From Schizochytrium sp. CCTCC M209059 (lineage: Eukaryota; Sar; Bigyra; Thraustochytrida; Thraustochytriidae), in assembly GCA_000818945.1 (NCBI GenBank), contig KN805388.1, positions 394,411 through 458,410 of the forward strand: a stretch of 64,000 nt of DNA, read 5' to 3'. Position numbers and translations under genes: made by a program. Positions 54,926-64,000 of this stretch are shown in pieces (within the stretch, counting starts at the first letter, position 1; each line of letters opens with the position of its first letter). The notes beneath the pieces are model-generated. The model did no database searches. It had not been told where the DNA came from and worked only from the letters and a program-made list of their open reading frames with translations.

Positions 54926-57900
54926 TTAGCCTTGTTTCAGTCGTCGCTTGATCTTGGTCTCCCTCTTGGCCTTGGCCAGACCTTCAAGTCTGCGTGTAAC
55001 ATCCCTCGTTACATTTCGCACATAATTATCCACAGCCCGATGATCTCCCTGTATGCGTGTAAAGGACTCTGGAGCGCCATGGTGGTGCACTTGATCGCTG
55101 GCTGTTGCGCTCAAGGCAGCATGGCGGCTCTCTCGTGCGCGCGCCGCGGCCAACTCGGGGCTTTCAAAGCCCCCAAAACACAGGCGCCCCCGACCTTTGC
55201 GTGTCGATGCGACGTGCGCAGTTGAACTTCGGTTTGTTGATCGCGACGACCGAGGTGGCAATACAGGATTCGAGTCATTTACATCGATCGCCTGCAGCGC
55301 GCTGTACAGGGAAGGGAACGTGAATCGCTTCTTGGCGTTGGGGTTTTTCAAATGCACACTGTCTTGTGTCGCTGCGCCGACACTCTGATTGTTACGCTTG
55401 ACCAGACTTGGCGAAGCCTCTTGGGCAAAGGCCTTGACGGCCTGGGTGCCGCTCTTCCCTGGTGGGTCTGCGAGTAGTCGGCGACGCTCCTCCGTAGAGG
55501 ACGGCGCATAAAGAATGAGTTTGGGCTTAGGAATGCGGCGAGCTGGGTTGTCCTGGGGTGCATCGCAAGAGATGTAGACCGGAAACGCTTGAAGGACCTC
55601 AATGCTCGTGTGCTCCAGCGCAGAGATGTTCACGGACGAGAGATTAACTCGGGCGTATGATTGACTTCCAGCGTCAAGTGCGCCATCAGCATCCTCGAAG
55701 TTGAACACGACATCGTGCACGAGCTCGACAGAGATGATGCCCGCATCGTCCGTGCGCCCCACATGCAGGGTGCAATCACTATCGAAACGCAGGAGCAATT
55801 TGCTTTGGAATCTTGGTACATAGCAGAGAATGCCCAAGTCGCGAATTTTTACAGCAACTGCCATACTGACCTGGGGGTTACGCTGGAAGTAAAGCGAAAA
55901 GAAGAGCTCTTCAGAGCGAAACGAAGCCTCCTTGGCGGCCCTGTGCAAGCGATTGATATGCTCTGCCTGGTGTTGAAGTGTCATTTGCGTATCGGGCATC
56001 TCTCGCAAGCTTCCGAGCACTCCCTCCTGCATTTCTTCTCCTTGTTCACCTTCCTTTTTTTGGCGGGTTTGCGCCGAGGCAGTTTGCGCTGGGGTATCGA
56101 GAAGAAGGGTGTCGAGAGCGACATCATCGGTAGTTCCAAACCCCCCTCCCAGTATATCATCGAGATCAGGCCCATCCCCGCTGTCGTCGTCGAGTCCGTC
56201 GAGTAGATCTCCCAGCAAATCATCGCCGCCGCCGCCGCCGCCGCCGCCACTAGCTCTTCCTCCTCCCCCTGTGCGTCCTTGACCTTGATTTGAAGTTGCG
56301 GGTTGGTGGTCCAAATCACCAAAGAGAAGCTCTGCGTCTCGAGATGCGCGTTCTGCAGCGGCAAGCCACTGGCTGCTGGCAGGCTTGTCATGTAGCAAAG
56401 CTTTCTTTTCCAGTGACGTTGTATTATTGACCTTGTCTTTTTCGCCTGGCACGGCGTTAAAAGAAGTAGATGACGACGACGACGACGAAGAAGAAGAAGA
56501 GGCAGCTGGACGCAAAAGTTGTCGATGCACAATGACATCGGCGTAGCGACGAATCGGTGAAGTGAAATGCGTGTAAAAGTCGAGGCCGAGACCAAAATGG
56601 GAAATGTCTGCCACCTCCCCAGCACAGGTGTACTCGGCCTCCGACATGGCTCGGGTGAGACTGTCATTGAGCACGGCAAAGACATCTGCGGAGACAGTGC
56701 CCCGAGCTCGAGCCATGGACGCAGCAAGACTTGCGTTCGAGCGCGTATCGAGCGTTACACCGGCCTCATGCGCGAGCTTGAGGATGAATCCCAACTTTTT
56801 GTCTGGAGGCTTTGCGTGCCTCCGTACGAGAGCAAGGCGAGGGTCGGTGTTGACAATTTGGCGGGCGACCTGCTCATTTGCAAGAATCATCATCTCCGCC
56901 ACAATGTCATGGACCTCAAGCTTGCGTTTGGACACAATGCTGTCGGGGCGTTGCGAGGCGTCAAGCCCAAATTGAAATTCCTCGCCTTGGAGCTCGAGCG
57001 CGCCATTGCGTTGACGTTGGCGCGCACGAATGCGTGCACAGCACTGCAGACCGCGCAGAGCTTGACGAAGAGGCTCCACGTGATTTTCGGGGACTGGCTT
57101 ACCCGTGTGAGATGAGGCGTATTCCGGCGCCGTTTCGTGCAGGGGATCCTGGCCGTCGATCAAACGCTGCGCTTGCGCGTAGGAGAGAGCCTGCGCTGAG
57201 CGTATTATCGTGCGACCTGACCACACATCGCGAACAGTAAGACCTTCGTCACCCTCTGTGGGGTGATCGATCGTCCAAACGACCGAAACTGCCATGCGGT
57301 CGACACCTGCGCGCAGCGAGCATAAATCTTCGCAGAGGAGGCGCGGAAGCATGTCCAGCCTACGGTCCTTGAGGTAGACGGAGGTGGCGCGCTTTTGAGC
57401 TTCGAGGTCGAGAGCGGATCCAGCGGCCAAAAAGTGTGTCACATCGGCAATGTGCACACCGACCTGAACCGCGCCGTCTGCGAGAACTTGAAAGGACATG
57501 GTGTCGTCGATATCCTGACAGCTGGGAGGATCGACAGAAAAAATAAAGGCGTCGCGCAAATCCCGGCGCTTTTCAATTTCTTCGGCAGGTGGCGTCCAGC
57601 GGTGTTCTTCTGGCGGCAAGCACGCAAGTGCTTTGGGTGTGAACGGCTGGAGGTGAGCAGCCAGTCCCGTCTCAACAATGATAGCCGAAGACTCGGCAGG
57701 AACTTCGCCAATGGGGCCGAGGCTTCGTACGTAGTGACCATGAGGATACTTGCTACCTTGGGGCCAATCATCGAGAGCAACAACGAAGCGCTGGTCTACG
57801 AGATTCGCGCCTTGACGCGTAGTGATGCGAATCTTGGGAATGCGAACGTCGAGGGGAACGCAGAGCAGCGAGAGCGAAGACCCCGCAGATGCGGCCGCCT

Positions 57901-58837
57901 TTTCCGCATCAGCGCGCGCCAAAGTGGCGACATAAGGCCTCCAGTTGCGTTTTTCTACCGCAACAATTCGGCGGCCTTGCACGACCACGTCGTCTTCATG
58001 CACTGCGCGGTTCACCGAGCGCGCCTTGAAGGTAACGTCCGGAATATTTCCAGGACGCGCGATAATGACCTCATCAGCAAAGAGCTTGTTTCGCTGGAAC
58101 TTGCCGCGAAAGGCTTCGTTTGAAGCAAGGTTACGCTCGATTTCTTTGTCAGTCCAAAAGGGTTGCTTCCAGGGTTCACTGTCGGGTCCGCTGGCAGCCG
58201 TTTCCGTGTCTTGGGCAGCTCCCGCCTCTTGCAGAGCGGCGCGAATGCCTTGCGCAAGATCAACGAGGTCGTCCATGCCCTGACGCGCGACGAATTCACA
58301 AGTGGTCATGACTTGGAGGTGTCTCGCGGCTGCGAGGCGCGTGAACTCGGGGTTCTCTGTGACGACGACAAGGGCGGCGCCGTTATTTTGCGCGTCAAGG
58401 ACCCACCGCATCCACTGCAGTGCGTCCAGGGCGGTGTCGAGAACTTTATCATTGTCGTCGACCATGAAGGTGTTGGCGAGATAATGCGCCGTGTCGTTGA
58501 CGCCGCCAAAGCGCTCGAGAAAAAGCCTTGCGCGCTCGAGCGTATTTCTGAAGCCCAGGTGCACGAGGCGCTCTACGACGCTGGCGAGGACGACGAGCAT
58601 GAACGGCGCCTTGCGTCGCGGCATATTTTCCAGCGCTGCCGCGAAGACGTCCCCGTACTCGTCGAGCGAGGAGGCCATGGGCACCACGAGAACACCGCGC
58701 GCCTGGCGCAGCCATACTGGCGTGCCGAGTTCGGGCCGCACGTATCGCTCGCGCACCTTTTTACTGGGCGCGAAGCGTGCCACGCGCTTGGGGCCCTCGG
58801 CGCTTGCTGGCGCCGCCAGCACCGTCAGCCCCGTCAT
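54926..58837 (-). CDS. DIS3: DIS3/Rrp44-type 3'-5' exoribonuclease (1,303 residues)
   Basis: ATG 58837 has a good -3 G. N-terminal R-E-R-Y-V-R-P-E-L-G-T-P aligns with the Rrp44 R-E-H-Y-L-R segment but lacks the CR3 cysteines. A PIN-like domain (about 45-185) keeps V-V-E-R-L and D-D-N-D-K but has V-V-P-M in place of the first catalytic D-T-N and V-T-E-N in place of T-N-D, so endonuclease activity is doubtful. Cold-shock-type RNA-binding domains lie at about 235-410. The RNB exonuclease domain begins F-S-V-D-P-P-S-C-Q-D-I-D-D (residues 433-445), with all four catalytic-site aspartates present, and contains H-F-T-S-P-I-R-R-Y-A-D-V-I-V-H (757-771). A low-complexity insert of about 170 residues (777-950) splits the domain before Q-A-E-H-I-N. 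An S1-like region (about 995-1,100) and a basic C-terminal extension follow. The protein should degrade RNA as an exosome-associated nuclease. The degenerate PIN resembles DIS3L. Confidence 0.92.
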   Translation of the reverse strand: MTGLTVLAAPASAEGPKRVARFAPSKKVRERYVRPELGTPVWLRQARGVLVVPMASSLDEYGDVFAAALENMPRRKAPFMLVVLASVVERLVHLGFRNTLERARLFLERFGGVNDTAHYLANTFMVDDNDKVLDTALDALQWMRWVLDAQNNGAALVVVTENPEFTRLAAARHLQVMTTCEFVARQGMDDLVDLAQGIRAALQEAGAAQDTETAASGPDSEPWKQPFWTDKEIERNLASNEAFRGKFQRNKLFADEVIIARPGNIPDVTFKARSVNRAVHEDDVVVQGRRIVAVEKRNWRPYVATLARADAEKAAASAGSSLSLLCVPLDVRIPKIRITTRQGANLVDQRFVVALDDWPQGSKYPHGHYVRSLGPIGEVPAESSAIIVETGLAAHLQPFTPKALACLPPEEHRWTPPAEEIEKRRDLRDAFIFSVDPPSCQDIDDTMSFQVLADGAVQVGVHIADVTHFLAAGSALDLEAQKRATSVYLKDRRLDMLPRLLCEDLCSLRAGVDRMAVSVVWTIDHPTEGDEGLTVRDVWSGRTIIRSAQALSYAQAQRLIDGQDPLHETAPEYASSHTGKPVPENHVEPLRQALRGLQCCARIRARQRQRNGALELQGEEFQFGLDASQRPDSIVSKRKLEVHDIVAEMMILANEQVARQIVNTDPRLALVRRHAKPPDKKLGFILKLAHEAGVTLDTRSNASLAASMARARGTVSADVFAVLNDSLTRAMSEAEYTCAGEVADISHFGLGLDFYTHFTSPIRRYADVIVHRQLLRPAASSSSSSSSSSSTSFNAVPGEKDKVNNTTSLEKKALLHDKPASSQWLAAAERASRDAELLFGDLDHQPATSNQGQGRTGGGGRASGGGGGGGGDDLLGDLLDGLDDDSGDGPDLDDILGGGFGTTDDVALDTLLLDTPAQTASAQTRQKKEGEQGEEMQEGVLGSLREMPDTQMTLQHQAEHINRLHRAAKEASFRSEELFFSLYFQRNPQVSMAVAVKIRDLGILCYVPRFQSKLLLRFDSDCTLHVGRTDDAGIISVELVHDVVFNFEDADGALDAGSQSYARVNLSSVNISALEHTSIEVLQAFPVYISCDAPQDNPARRIPKPKLILYAPSSTEERRRLLADPPGKSGTQAVKAFAQEASPSLVKRNNQSVGAATQDSVHLKNPNAKKRFTFPSLYSALQAIDVNDSNPVLPPRSSRSTNRSSTAHVASTRKGRGRLCFGGFESPELAAARARESRHAALSATASDQVHHHGAPESFTRIQGDHRAVDNYVRNVTRDVTRRLEGLAKAKRETKIKRRLKQG

Positions 58838-59825
58838 GGCTCAACTTCAACTTGAGCTTTTGGGGATTCGGGATCAACGTGGACAGCCAGGTTCCAGAGG
58901 TGATGGAGTTGACCGACCTAGACTGCATGCAGCAAATCTTCGTGATCTTGGTTGTCTTGCCTCGATGATCATGGTGATGAATGTCGACGATGAAGCCGGG
59001 AATGGCGGGCCTTTTGCAGCGCTCGCCGGGCCACGGTTCATGCGTGGCTGACAGTGACTGCAAGAATGTTGGCATGCACGTACGTACGTACGTACGTACG
59101 TACGTACGTACGTACGTACGTACGTACGATGGTCAGCGGAAGAGACGAGAACCTTCCCGGTCCGTGCGCGGACTTTTTGTCTGCCGCTAAAGAAGTCTGT
59201 TCGTCCTTTCACTTCTCCTCCTTCACCATCTTGAAGTTGCTTGGGTTGCCATGCCGCTGACTTCTTCTCTTCTTTCCCCGGCGATCCGACCAACCCCTCG
59301 AATGTGATGGATCGGCCGGGGCTCCGGCGATCATGCTCATCATCGTGACATCCCCATCCCCTCTGGGCCCCGCCGCGTCCCATTCTCCCTGAGAAAGCCC
59401 GCGCCTTCGCGAGTCTTCGCGAGCCCGCGGCCACAAGTCTCTCCAAGATCCCCCGCGATCTCCGCCTCCCTCCACCTTCTGTCTCCCTCTCTGCTCTCCT
59501 TTCTCCTCGCTTTCTCCTTCTTTTCTCTCTCCCTCCTCCCCCTTTCTCCTTCTTTTCTCTCTCCCTGCTTCCTTTCTCCTAGCGAGGCGTCGAGCACGGA
59601 GTAGAGCGGCAACGACTCGCCTTTCCGCTCGCCTCGCCTCGCAGCCTCGCGACGTTGGCAGAGCGGCAGCGCGGAGCAGCGGCGGCGCGCGGGAGAGGCG
59701 CAGGCGCAGGCCGAGCGGGCGGGAGCGCGCGCGCGAGGGAGAGAGGGCGCGCGGGAGCGAGCGCGCGAGAGAGCGACCCCGGCGAGGGCGACGTGGACGC
59801 GCAGCGCGCCAGGGAGACCGACACC
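58838..59825. promoter_or_regulatory. Divergent region between DIS3-type and Rab11 genes
   Basis: About 1 kb with both promoters. It contains an ACGT tandem repeat (59,078-59,128), a long pyrimidine-rich stretch (about 59,460-59,580, CTCC/TTCTC units) and a very GC-rich Rab11 leader (59,600-59,825) with GCGCG runs. The frame of Rab11 exon 1 is open back to 59655, but that stretch is Arg/Gly/Ala-rich leader. Confidence 0.5.
59078..59128 (+). repeat. ACGT tetranucleotide tandem repeat (about 12.7 copies)
   Basis: A perfect run of acgt units. Each unit is its own reverse complement, so the tract is fully self-complementary and can extrude hairpins or adopt alternating purine-pyrimidine structures. 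It lies in a divergent promoter region. Confidence 0.97.
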
Positions 59826-61032
59826 ATGCTCAAGCAGGAGGACGAGTACGACTACCTGTTCAAGGGTAAGTGGCGCAGGGCCCGCGTCGCGCAGGGCCGG
59901 GCTGAGACAGACGTGTCCGCGTGGCGCGGAGGCGGAGGCGGCGCCGTGGAAGGCAGCCCTGAGGATTGATGGATGAAGGATGGAGGGAAGGAGTCGATTC
60001 GATCAGGGTAGGGCGCAAGGCGACGCCGCCTTGGCTTAGCTTGGCTTGGCTTAGTTTGCCTCGGCTTGGCTTGGCTTGGCTTAGCTTGGCTTGCCTTGGC
60101 TTGCCTTGGTTTGCCTTGGCTTGCCTTGGTTTGCCTTGGCTTAGCTTGGCTTAGCTTGGCTTGCCTTGCCTTGGCTCTGCACACGTAATTGCGCTACGAA
60201 GACTGGGCCGTACGGGTCTCGTCCGCATGAAATCAATGTGGACGCTTGCAGAGGGGGAGGAGCGGGAATGATATTTACCAAAGACAGCTTCGACTAACAA
60301 AGATTGTGGTTCGCTCGGTTATAATGTGGGCATGCACGGCTTGCTTTCCAACATGATTCACCTCTGTATGTCCTGATGGGGTCCTGCCTTTACTTTCCGG
60401 GATTTCTTGTTTCCGGAACACGCACAGTGGTCCTGATCGGAGACTCGGGCGTCGGCAAGTCGAACCTGTTGTCTCGATTCACGCGCAACGAGTTCAGCCT
60501 GGACTCCAAGTCGACGATTGGCGTCGAGTTCGCTACCAAGAGCATCAAGACTGACGGCAAGACCATCAAGGCCCAGATCTGGGACACGGCCGGCCAGGAG
60601 CGCTACCGCGCCATTACGAGCGCGTACTACCGTGGTGCGGTGGGAGCCCTGCTTGTATATGACATTTCGAAGCACCTCACATTCGACAACGTCGAGCGCT
60701 GGCTCAAGGAACTCCGAGATCACGCGGACAGCAACATCGTCATCATGCTTGTTGGCAACAAGAGCGATCTGCGACACTTGCGCGCCGTGTCTACCGAGGA
60801 GGCCATGGCTTACGCCGAGTCGAACGGCATCGCCTTCATCGAGACCTCTGCGCTCGACTCGTCCGGCGTCGACACTGCCTTTCAGCGTATCCTCACAGAA
60901 ATTTACCAAAAGATGAGCCGCAAGTCCATGGTCGGCGGCGGCGCGGATGCCGATGCTAGCATCACCCAGGGTGAGCCTATCGCTCCTGTTAACTTTGAGA
61001 ACGAGACCAAGAGCTCGGGTGGCTGCTGCTGA
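59826..61032 (+). CDS. RAB11: Rab11-type small GTPase, two exons (214 residues)
   Basis: Exons are 59826-59865 and 60428-61032, and the intron has GTAAGT..CAG ends. The start (caccATG) gives M-L-K-Q-E-D-E-Y-D-Y-L-F-K, a typical Rab11/RabA N-terminus. All GTPase motifs are intact: P-loop G-D-S-G-V-G-K-S (18-25), switch I S-T-I-G-V-E-F (42-48), W-D-T-A-G-Q-E (65-71), N-K-S-D (124-127) and E-T-S-A-L (152-156). It ends in G-G-C-C for double geranylgeranylation. Rab11 directs recycling-endosome and post-Golgi traffic, exocytosis and ciliary membrane delivery. An alternative in-frame ATG at 60376 inside the intron gives a product lacking the native first strand and is not preferred. A TBC-domain gene converges from the other side. 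Confidence 0.97.
60030..60176 (+). repeat. TTGGC/TTAGC pentanucleotide repeat in the Rab11 intron
   Basis: About 29 degenerate pentamers (ttggc, ttagc, ttgcc, ttggt) occupy the middle of the 562-bp intron 59866-60427. The strand bias (G/T on the coding strand) is uniform across the array. Confidence 0.95.
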
Positions 61033-61337
61033 TGATCTGTGACCAAAGTCGAAGCAAACAATCGCTCTCACCACCTCCATCATCACAACCCCCGACCCTC
61101 CTTTTCTCACTTCTTTTCCTTTCCACGCACGCATCTTCCTCCCCAACCCCCCCTCCCCCCCCCCTCCCCCTTCACGCCCCCATTTCACCAAAGAAAAAAA
61201 CAACGCGCTTTTCCCCCGAAAAAGATTATATTTTTGCATACAGGTTGTTGTTTTCTCGGTCAATCCAAGTTTGACATATTGGTGTCAAGTAAATTCGTCC
61301 AAAAAAAAAATATTGCGTCTCAGGGCTTTCTCGAAGC
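61033..61337. other. Convergent 3' intergenic region
   Basis: Holds the 3' ends of Rab11 and the TBC1D19-like gene. It is C/T-rich on the plus strand with C8-C10 runs near 61,146-61,166 and an A9 run at 61,299-61,308. No gene is seen. Confidence 0.5.
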
Positions 61338-62903
61338 TTACGTTGGCGCAAAGAGAAAAGCCTGCAAAAGAGCGATGACATTGAGGTTGGCCATCTCGCC
61401 GAGGAGAGCGCGTACATGCTTGGTGCTGCGCGCCGCCAGCAAAACCGGTCGACGATAATCGAAAATTGCCGCCGCCAGAACAGGAAGCAGGATAAGCGAG
61501 TCAAAGCCTATGACGCGATCCCACAACAACAAGAGCTGCTCGACCGGCAAAGCATTGGCAAAGGCCAAGTGAAGCCACGGAAAAGCAACTTCAAGCGGGT
61601 GAATGTCGAACGCGAGCATGTGCTGCAGCACGTCGCTACAACGTTCCTGAATCAAACTTTCGAACTGTGCGCACAAATTGGGTAGTAGCGACAGTCCTAT
61701 TGCACCCGCCGGAGTATTTCGAATCGTGTTGAGCTGGCACCAATAACGAGCATACATTTCACGCACGCAAAGCACAATCTCAGACTGGTCTTTGTACACA
61801 AAGGCAAGGGGAGCCGCTTGCAGAGCTAGACCGCGGTATGGCACAATAGGAAGCGCCCGAGCGTCGCGGGGCGCCACGCGTGCGTGCGCACGTAGCCATG
61901 TCAAATGCTCGCGAAAGATTGTGGGAACAACGTCGCGTAAAAGATCCTCAAAGACAAAGTAGTTGTCGTTGTTACGAATCAGCTCGACATCGAGCGCATG
62001 GAGGCGCGCCAGTGCCTGAGCACACGCGGCAGCAGCGTCGGAATCACGCGCAAGACGAGTTGATGCACCTGAGCATTCCGCCGTTTCCTCGTCGCTTGAG
62101 TCATCCAAGCTCGACTCCTCGTCGCTTGCCGTGGTCTCCGGACGGCGCGAGACACGCTCGCGAGCTCGACTTGGTGCGCTGGGCCCATCGTTGGAAGTTG
62201 GGCGCGTCGCTCGGCGACGTGTCGAGGCCTTGGCTCTGCTTGGAAACAACACTGCGCGATAAATGGCCGGGCGCAGCGAGGCCGGACAGCCCTGACGCAT
62301 ATACTGCTCTACGAGTTGTACTGAAGACAGTTTCATGAGCTTTTTTCCCAGAGTCGTATGCGCTTCGACAAAGGGGTCCGCGGTGTCTTCGACGCCAATT
62401 TGCCGTCGGTCAAGGGCCAGCTCTGCAAATGTCTCGCGCAATTCGCGCACAGAGCACGTGCGTAGACCCATTGGACAGAGGCTCCATCCGGAGTCGCTAC
62501 GATCGAGTGACTTGCACAAGGATTCAAGACTGTACAAGAGGTCACGCGAGTTGTACAGGACTCTATTATCGCGATCCCCTCGCGAGGAGAGCAGCTGTTG
62601 CCGCAGGTTTTCGTCCCAGAGCTGCTGCGCTTCCTCGAAGCGCGCCAAGCTCTGCATCTCCCGGGCACGGAGTCTCGTTCGCAGCCTCGTCCGCCGCACC
62701 TGAGCATTCTTGGCCTCGACGCCGACGCGAAGCACCGCTTTGGGCTTGCTCGCACTTGCTCGAACGTCACTTCCACCTTCCGGCTCGGCGACGGCGGCAG
62801 CCCCTGTCGCAGGCGCGAGCGCTGTCTTGCGCAGTGCTTCTGCCGCTGCGGCAACCGCCGTCGCCTGCGCGCGAGCGCGCCTCTTCGCCAGGCACGCGTC
62901 CAT
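61338..62903 (-). CDS. TBC1D19: TBC1D19-like TBC-domain protein (521 residues)
   Basis: I start at ATG 62903 (gccATGG, M-D-A-C-L-A-K). The frame is open 45 bp further back without an ATG, where TTTTACAG just upstream could be a 3' splice site for a missed first exon. The middle segment has Y-M-R-Q-G-C-P-A-S-L-R-P-A-I-Y, matching the Q-G-C-P-x-S-L-R-P segment before the TBC1D19 TBC domain. The domain continues N-D-N-Y-F-V-F-E-D-L-L, P-Y-R-G-L-A-L-Q-A-A-P-L-A-F-V-Y, R-E-M-Y-A-R-Y-W, L-L-L-W-D-R-V-I-G-F-D-S-L and I-A-L-L-Q-A-F-L-F-A. TBC proteins are usually Rab GAPs, but the I-x-x-D-x-x-R and Y-x-Q finger motifs are not visible here. A Ser/Glu/Arg-rich insert (about residues 240-300) is specific to this protein. 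The gene converges on Rab11. Confidence 0.88.
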   Translation of the reverse strand: MDACLAKRRARAQATAVAAAAEALRKTALAPATGAAAVAEPEGGSDVRASASKPKAVLRVGVEAKNAQVRRTRLRTRLRAREMQSLARFEEAQQLWDENLRQQLLSSRGDRDNRVLYNSRDLLYSLESLCKSLDRSDSGWSLCPMGLRTCSVRELRETFAELALDRRQIGVEDTADPFVEAHTTLGKKLMKLSSVQLVEQYMRQGCPASLRPAIYRAVLFPSRAKASTRRRATRPTSNDGPSAPSRARERVSRRPETTASDEESSLDDSSDEETAECSGASTRLARDSDAAAACAQALARLHALDVELIRNNDNYFVFEDLLRDVVPTIFREHLTWLRAHARVAPRDARALPIVPYRGLALQAAPLAFVYKDQSEIVLCVREMYARYWCQLNTIRNTPAGAIGLSLLPNLCAQFESLIQERCSDVLQHMLAFDIHPLEVAFPWLHLAFANALPVEQLLLLWDRVIGFDSLILLPVLAAAIFDYRRPVLLAARSTKHVRALLGEMANLNVIALLQAFLFAPT

Positions 62904-64000
62904 GGCGAGGGTCTTGCGATCGAGTTTTGACGGTTGCTTCGAAGCCACTGTAAAAGTATGGTGTCCGTTCGCGCCGCATAGTGCTCCGTACTGCCCGGGC
63001 AGCCGAAGAAACCAAGTGAGCGAGCCGAGTCCCGAGTCCAGGTTAGAAAAACCATGTCAAGGCGATGGTGGATATAGATTGACGGATGCCGAATACAAAA
63101 GGATGAAAGTCATTAGCATCAGGCAGTCCAGGACGAGTTCGATGTGAGTGACTTTTTGCAAGCTTGTAGTTTGCCAAGCCCGAGCACAGCAATGAACTAG
63201 GGCGTCAGAGTGAGGCTCTAAGAGCACAGCGCGGTATATCTTGTGTTGGTCGCTGATGAGCTCGCTATTTTTTTAAAAATTAAATCAGCCCGTTCAACCT
63301 TCAAAATTGTTACGCGCAAAAAGTGCAAGTTTTATCAAGACCTCAGGCAAAACCAAAGTGAAAGGGCATGCTGAATTTTGTTTTTTATCATTTCTTGATT
63401 GAAAGCTCGATCAAACCACGCGAAGCCAAGTACGTGAGACAAAGCACAAATTGCGAGTTGTTGTCTGTTCGCTTTTATGATTTATATGAATAACGAGCAC
63501 TTGACATTTGCTTCAACTTTTCGAGTATAAAATTGATAAGATCCTACTGTCCTTCTCTACCGCGCTAGGCCTAGCAATTTTGATCAAGACCTTCCTACGT
63601 ATATACCTGCAATGAAAATTACGCGCTCTGAGTCTGTTTACTATTTTTTAAGAATTGTTCATCTTTTCCATTATCTCTTTCCCTTTTCTCTCCCCGCCGA
63701 AAAGCAGGTAAGATCGCCAGCGGACTCGCTGCTGATACGAAAACGCCTCATGCGACAACGTGAGCAGCACGCCAGCGTCACTCAACAGTCGTGCCCCGCC
63801 AGACTCGTCATCCCTACATCGCCCGCCCCGGCTCTGTCCGTGCAATCAATAGGAAGGCCTCCTCAAGATCCTCTTTTTCCCCTCCCTGCCTCCTCTCGAC
63901 TCCTCGGCTGGCAGCAGCAGCAGCGGCGGCGCGCGTCCGCCCCCGGCGCTGGCGCCGGGCCCAGCAGCCTCGGCGGCGCGCACGTCCGCTGCGCCCGCTG
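62904..64000. other. Right-end intergenic region
   Basis: Nearly 1.1 kb with no gene I can support. It starts with the leader of the TBC1D19-like gene. An AT-rich stretch (about 63,240-63,660) contains a perfect 12-bp palindrome GCTAGGCCTAGC (63,564-63,575) and a TATAAAAT at 63,526-63,533. It turns abruptly GC-rich with CAG/CGG runs from 63,900 and resembles the 5' region of a plus-strand gene beyond the window. Confidence 0.45.
63526..63533 (+). promoter_or_regulatory. Possible TATA element
   Basis: TATAAAAT in an AT-rich stretch. A start for a downstream plus-strand gene would have to lie beyond 64000 or after an intron, so this is only a sequence match. Confidence 0.2.

Noticed and set aside
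60376..60427. Rab11 start at ATG 60376
   Set aside because: The 17 codons before V-V-L-I-G-D-S do not look like a Rab N-terminus. Splicing from the 59826 exon restores it exactly in phase.
62904..62948. Extension of the TBC1D19-like protein to 62948
   Set aside because: That codon is GTG; ATG 62903 has a strong context. A missed upstream exon remains possible.
63240..63660. tRNA or other RNA gene in the AT-rich right-hand segment
   Set aside because: I searched by eye for a cloverleaf with GTTC and A-box/B-box patterns and found none convincing.

Overview
The window is nuclear DNA of a microbial eukaryote. Three genes carry or imply spliceosomal introns with GT..AG ends. Rab11, SWIB, DIS3-type exonuclease, TBC1D19-type and bestrophin-type genes are present, and there are no operons or Shine-Dalgarno sites. 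The moderately GC-rich sequence, the mostly intronless genes, the abundant simple repeats and a giant surface protein built of IPT/TIG and GCC2/GCC3 modules suggest a heterotrophic stramenopile such as a thraustochytrid. That lineage call is inference.

Positions 1-35276 (minus strand) are one uninterrupted reading frame that runs off the left edge of the window: at least 11,758 codons with no stop. I hand-translated it at many points from 35.2 kb down to 0.1 kb, and the same frame (codons starting on coordinates divisible by three) was coding each time. From the N-terminus the product has a signal peptide, two LamG-like domains and cadherin-like modules. These are followed by about 55 IPT/TIG repeats, a block of a different ~95-residue repeat ending in a W-x-V-T-F strand, more IPT/TIG, a second and longer block of that repeat, and a third IPT/TIG block. 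The chain then continues through a cysteine-rich GCC2/GCC3-like stalk and a pre-membrane ectodomain with a furin-like basic site, and ends in 8-9 membrane helices with a cytoplasmic tail. It looks like a megadalton-scale adhesion or sensory receptor and is the standout of the window.

Positions 35.3-43.5 kb hold a plus-strand gene for a protein with repeated D-I-x-G-A-x-P motifs and a pure (CAG)17 tract, then a minus-strand gene resembling the cyclin-D1-binding protein 1 (GCIP) family. About 3.4 kb of gene-poor, GC-rich, simple-repeat DNA follows, and then a small three-exon SWIB-domain gene.

Positions 44-63 kb hold seven genes or parts of gene pairs in alternating orientation: a 2,031-residue coiled-coil protein (+), an NHL-repeat/coiled-coil protein (-), a bestrophin-like channel (+), a DIS3-type exosome nuclease with a degenerate PIN domain and a long insert in its RNB domain (-), a two-exon Rab11 (+) and a TBC1D19-like protein (-). 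The Rab11 and TBC genes converge tail to tail. The last 1.1 kb has no gene I can support.
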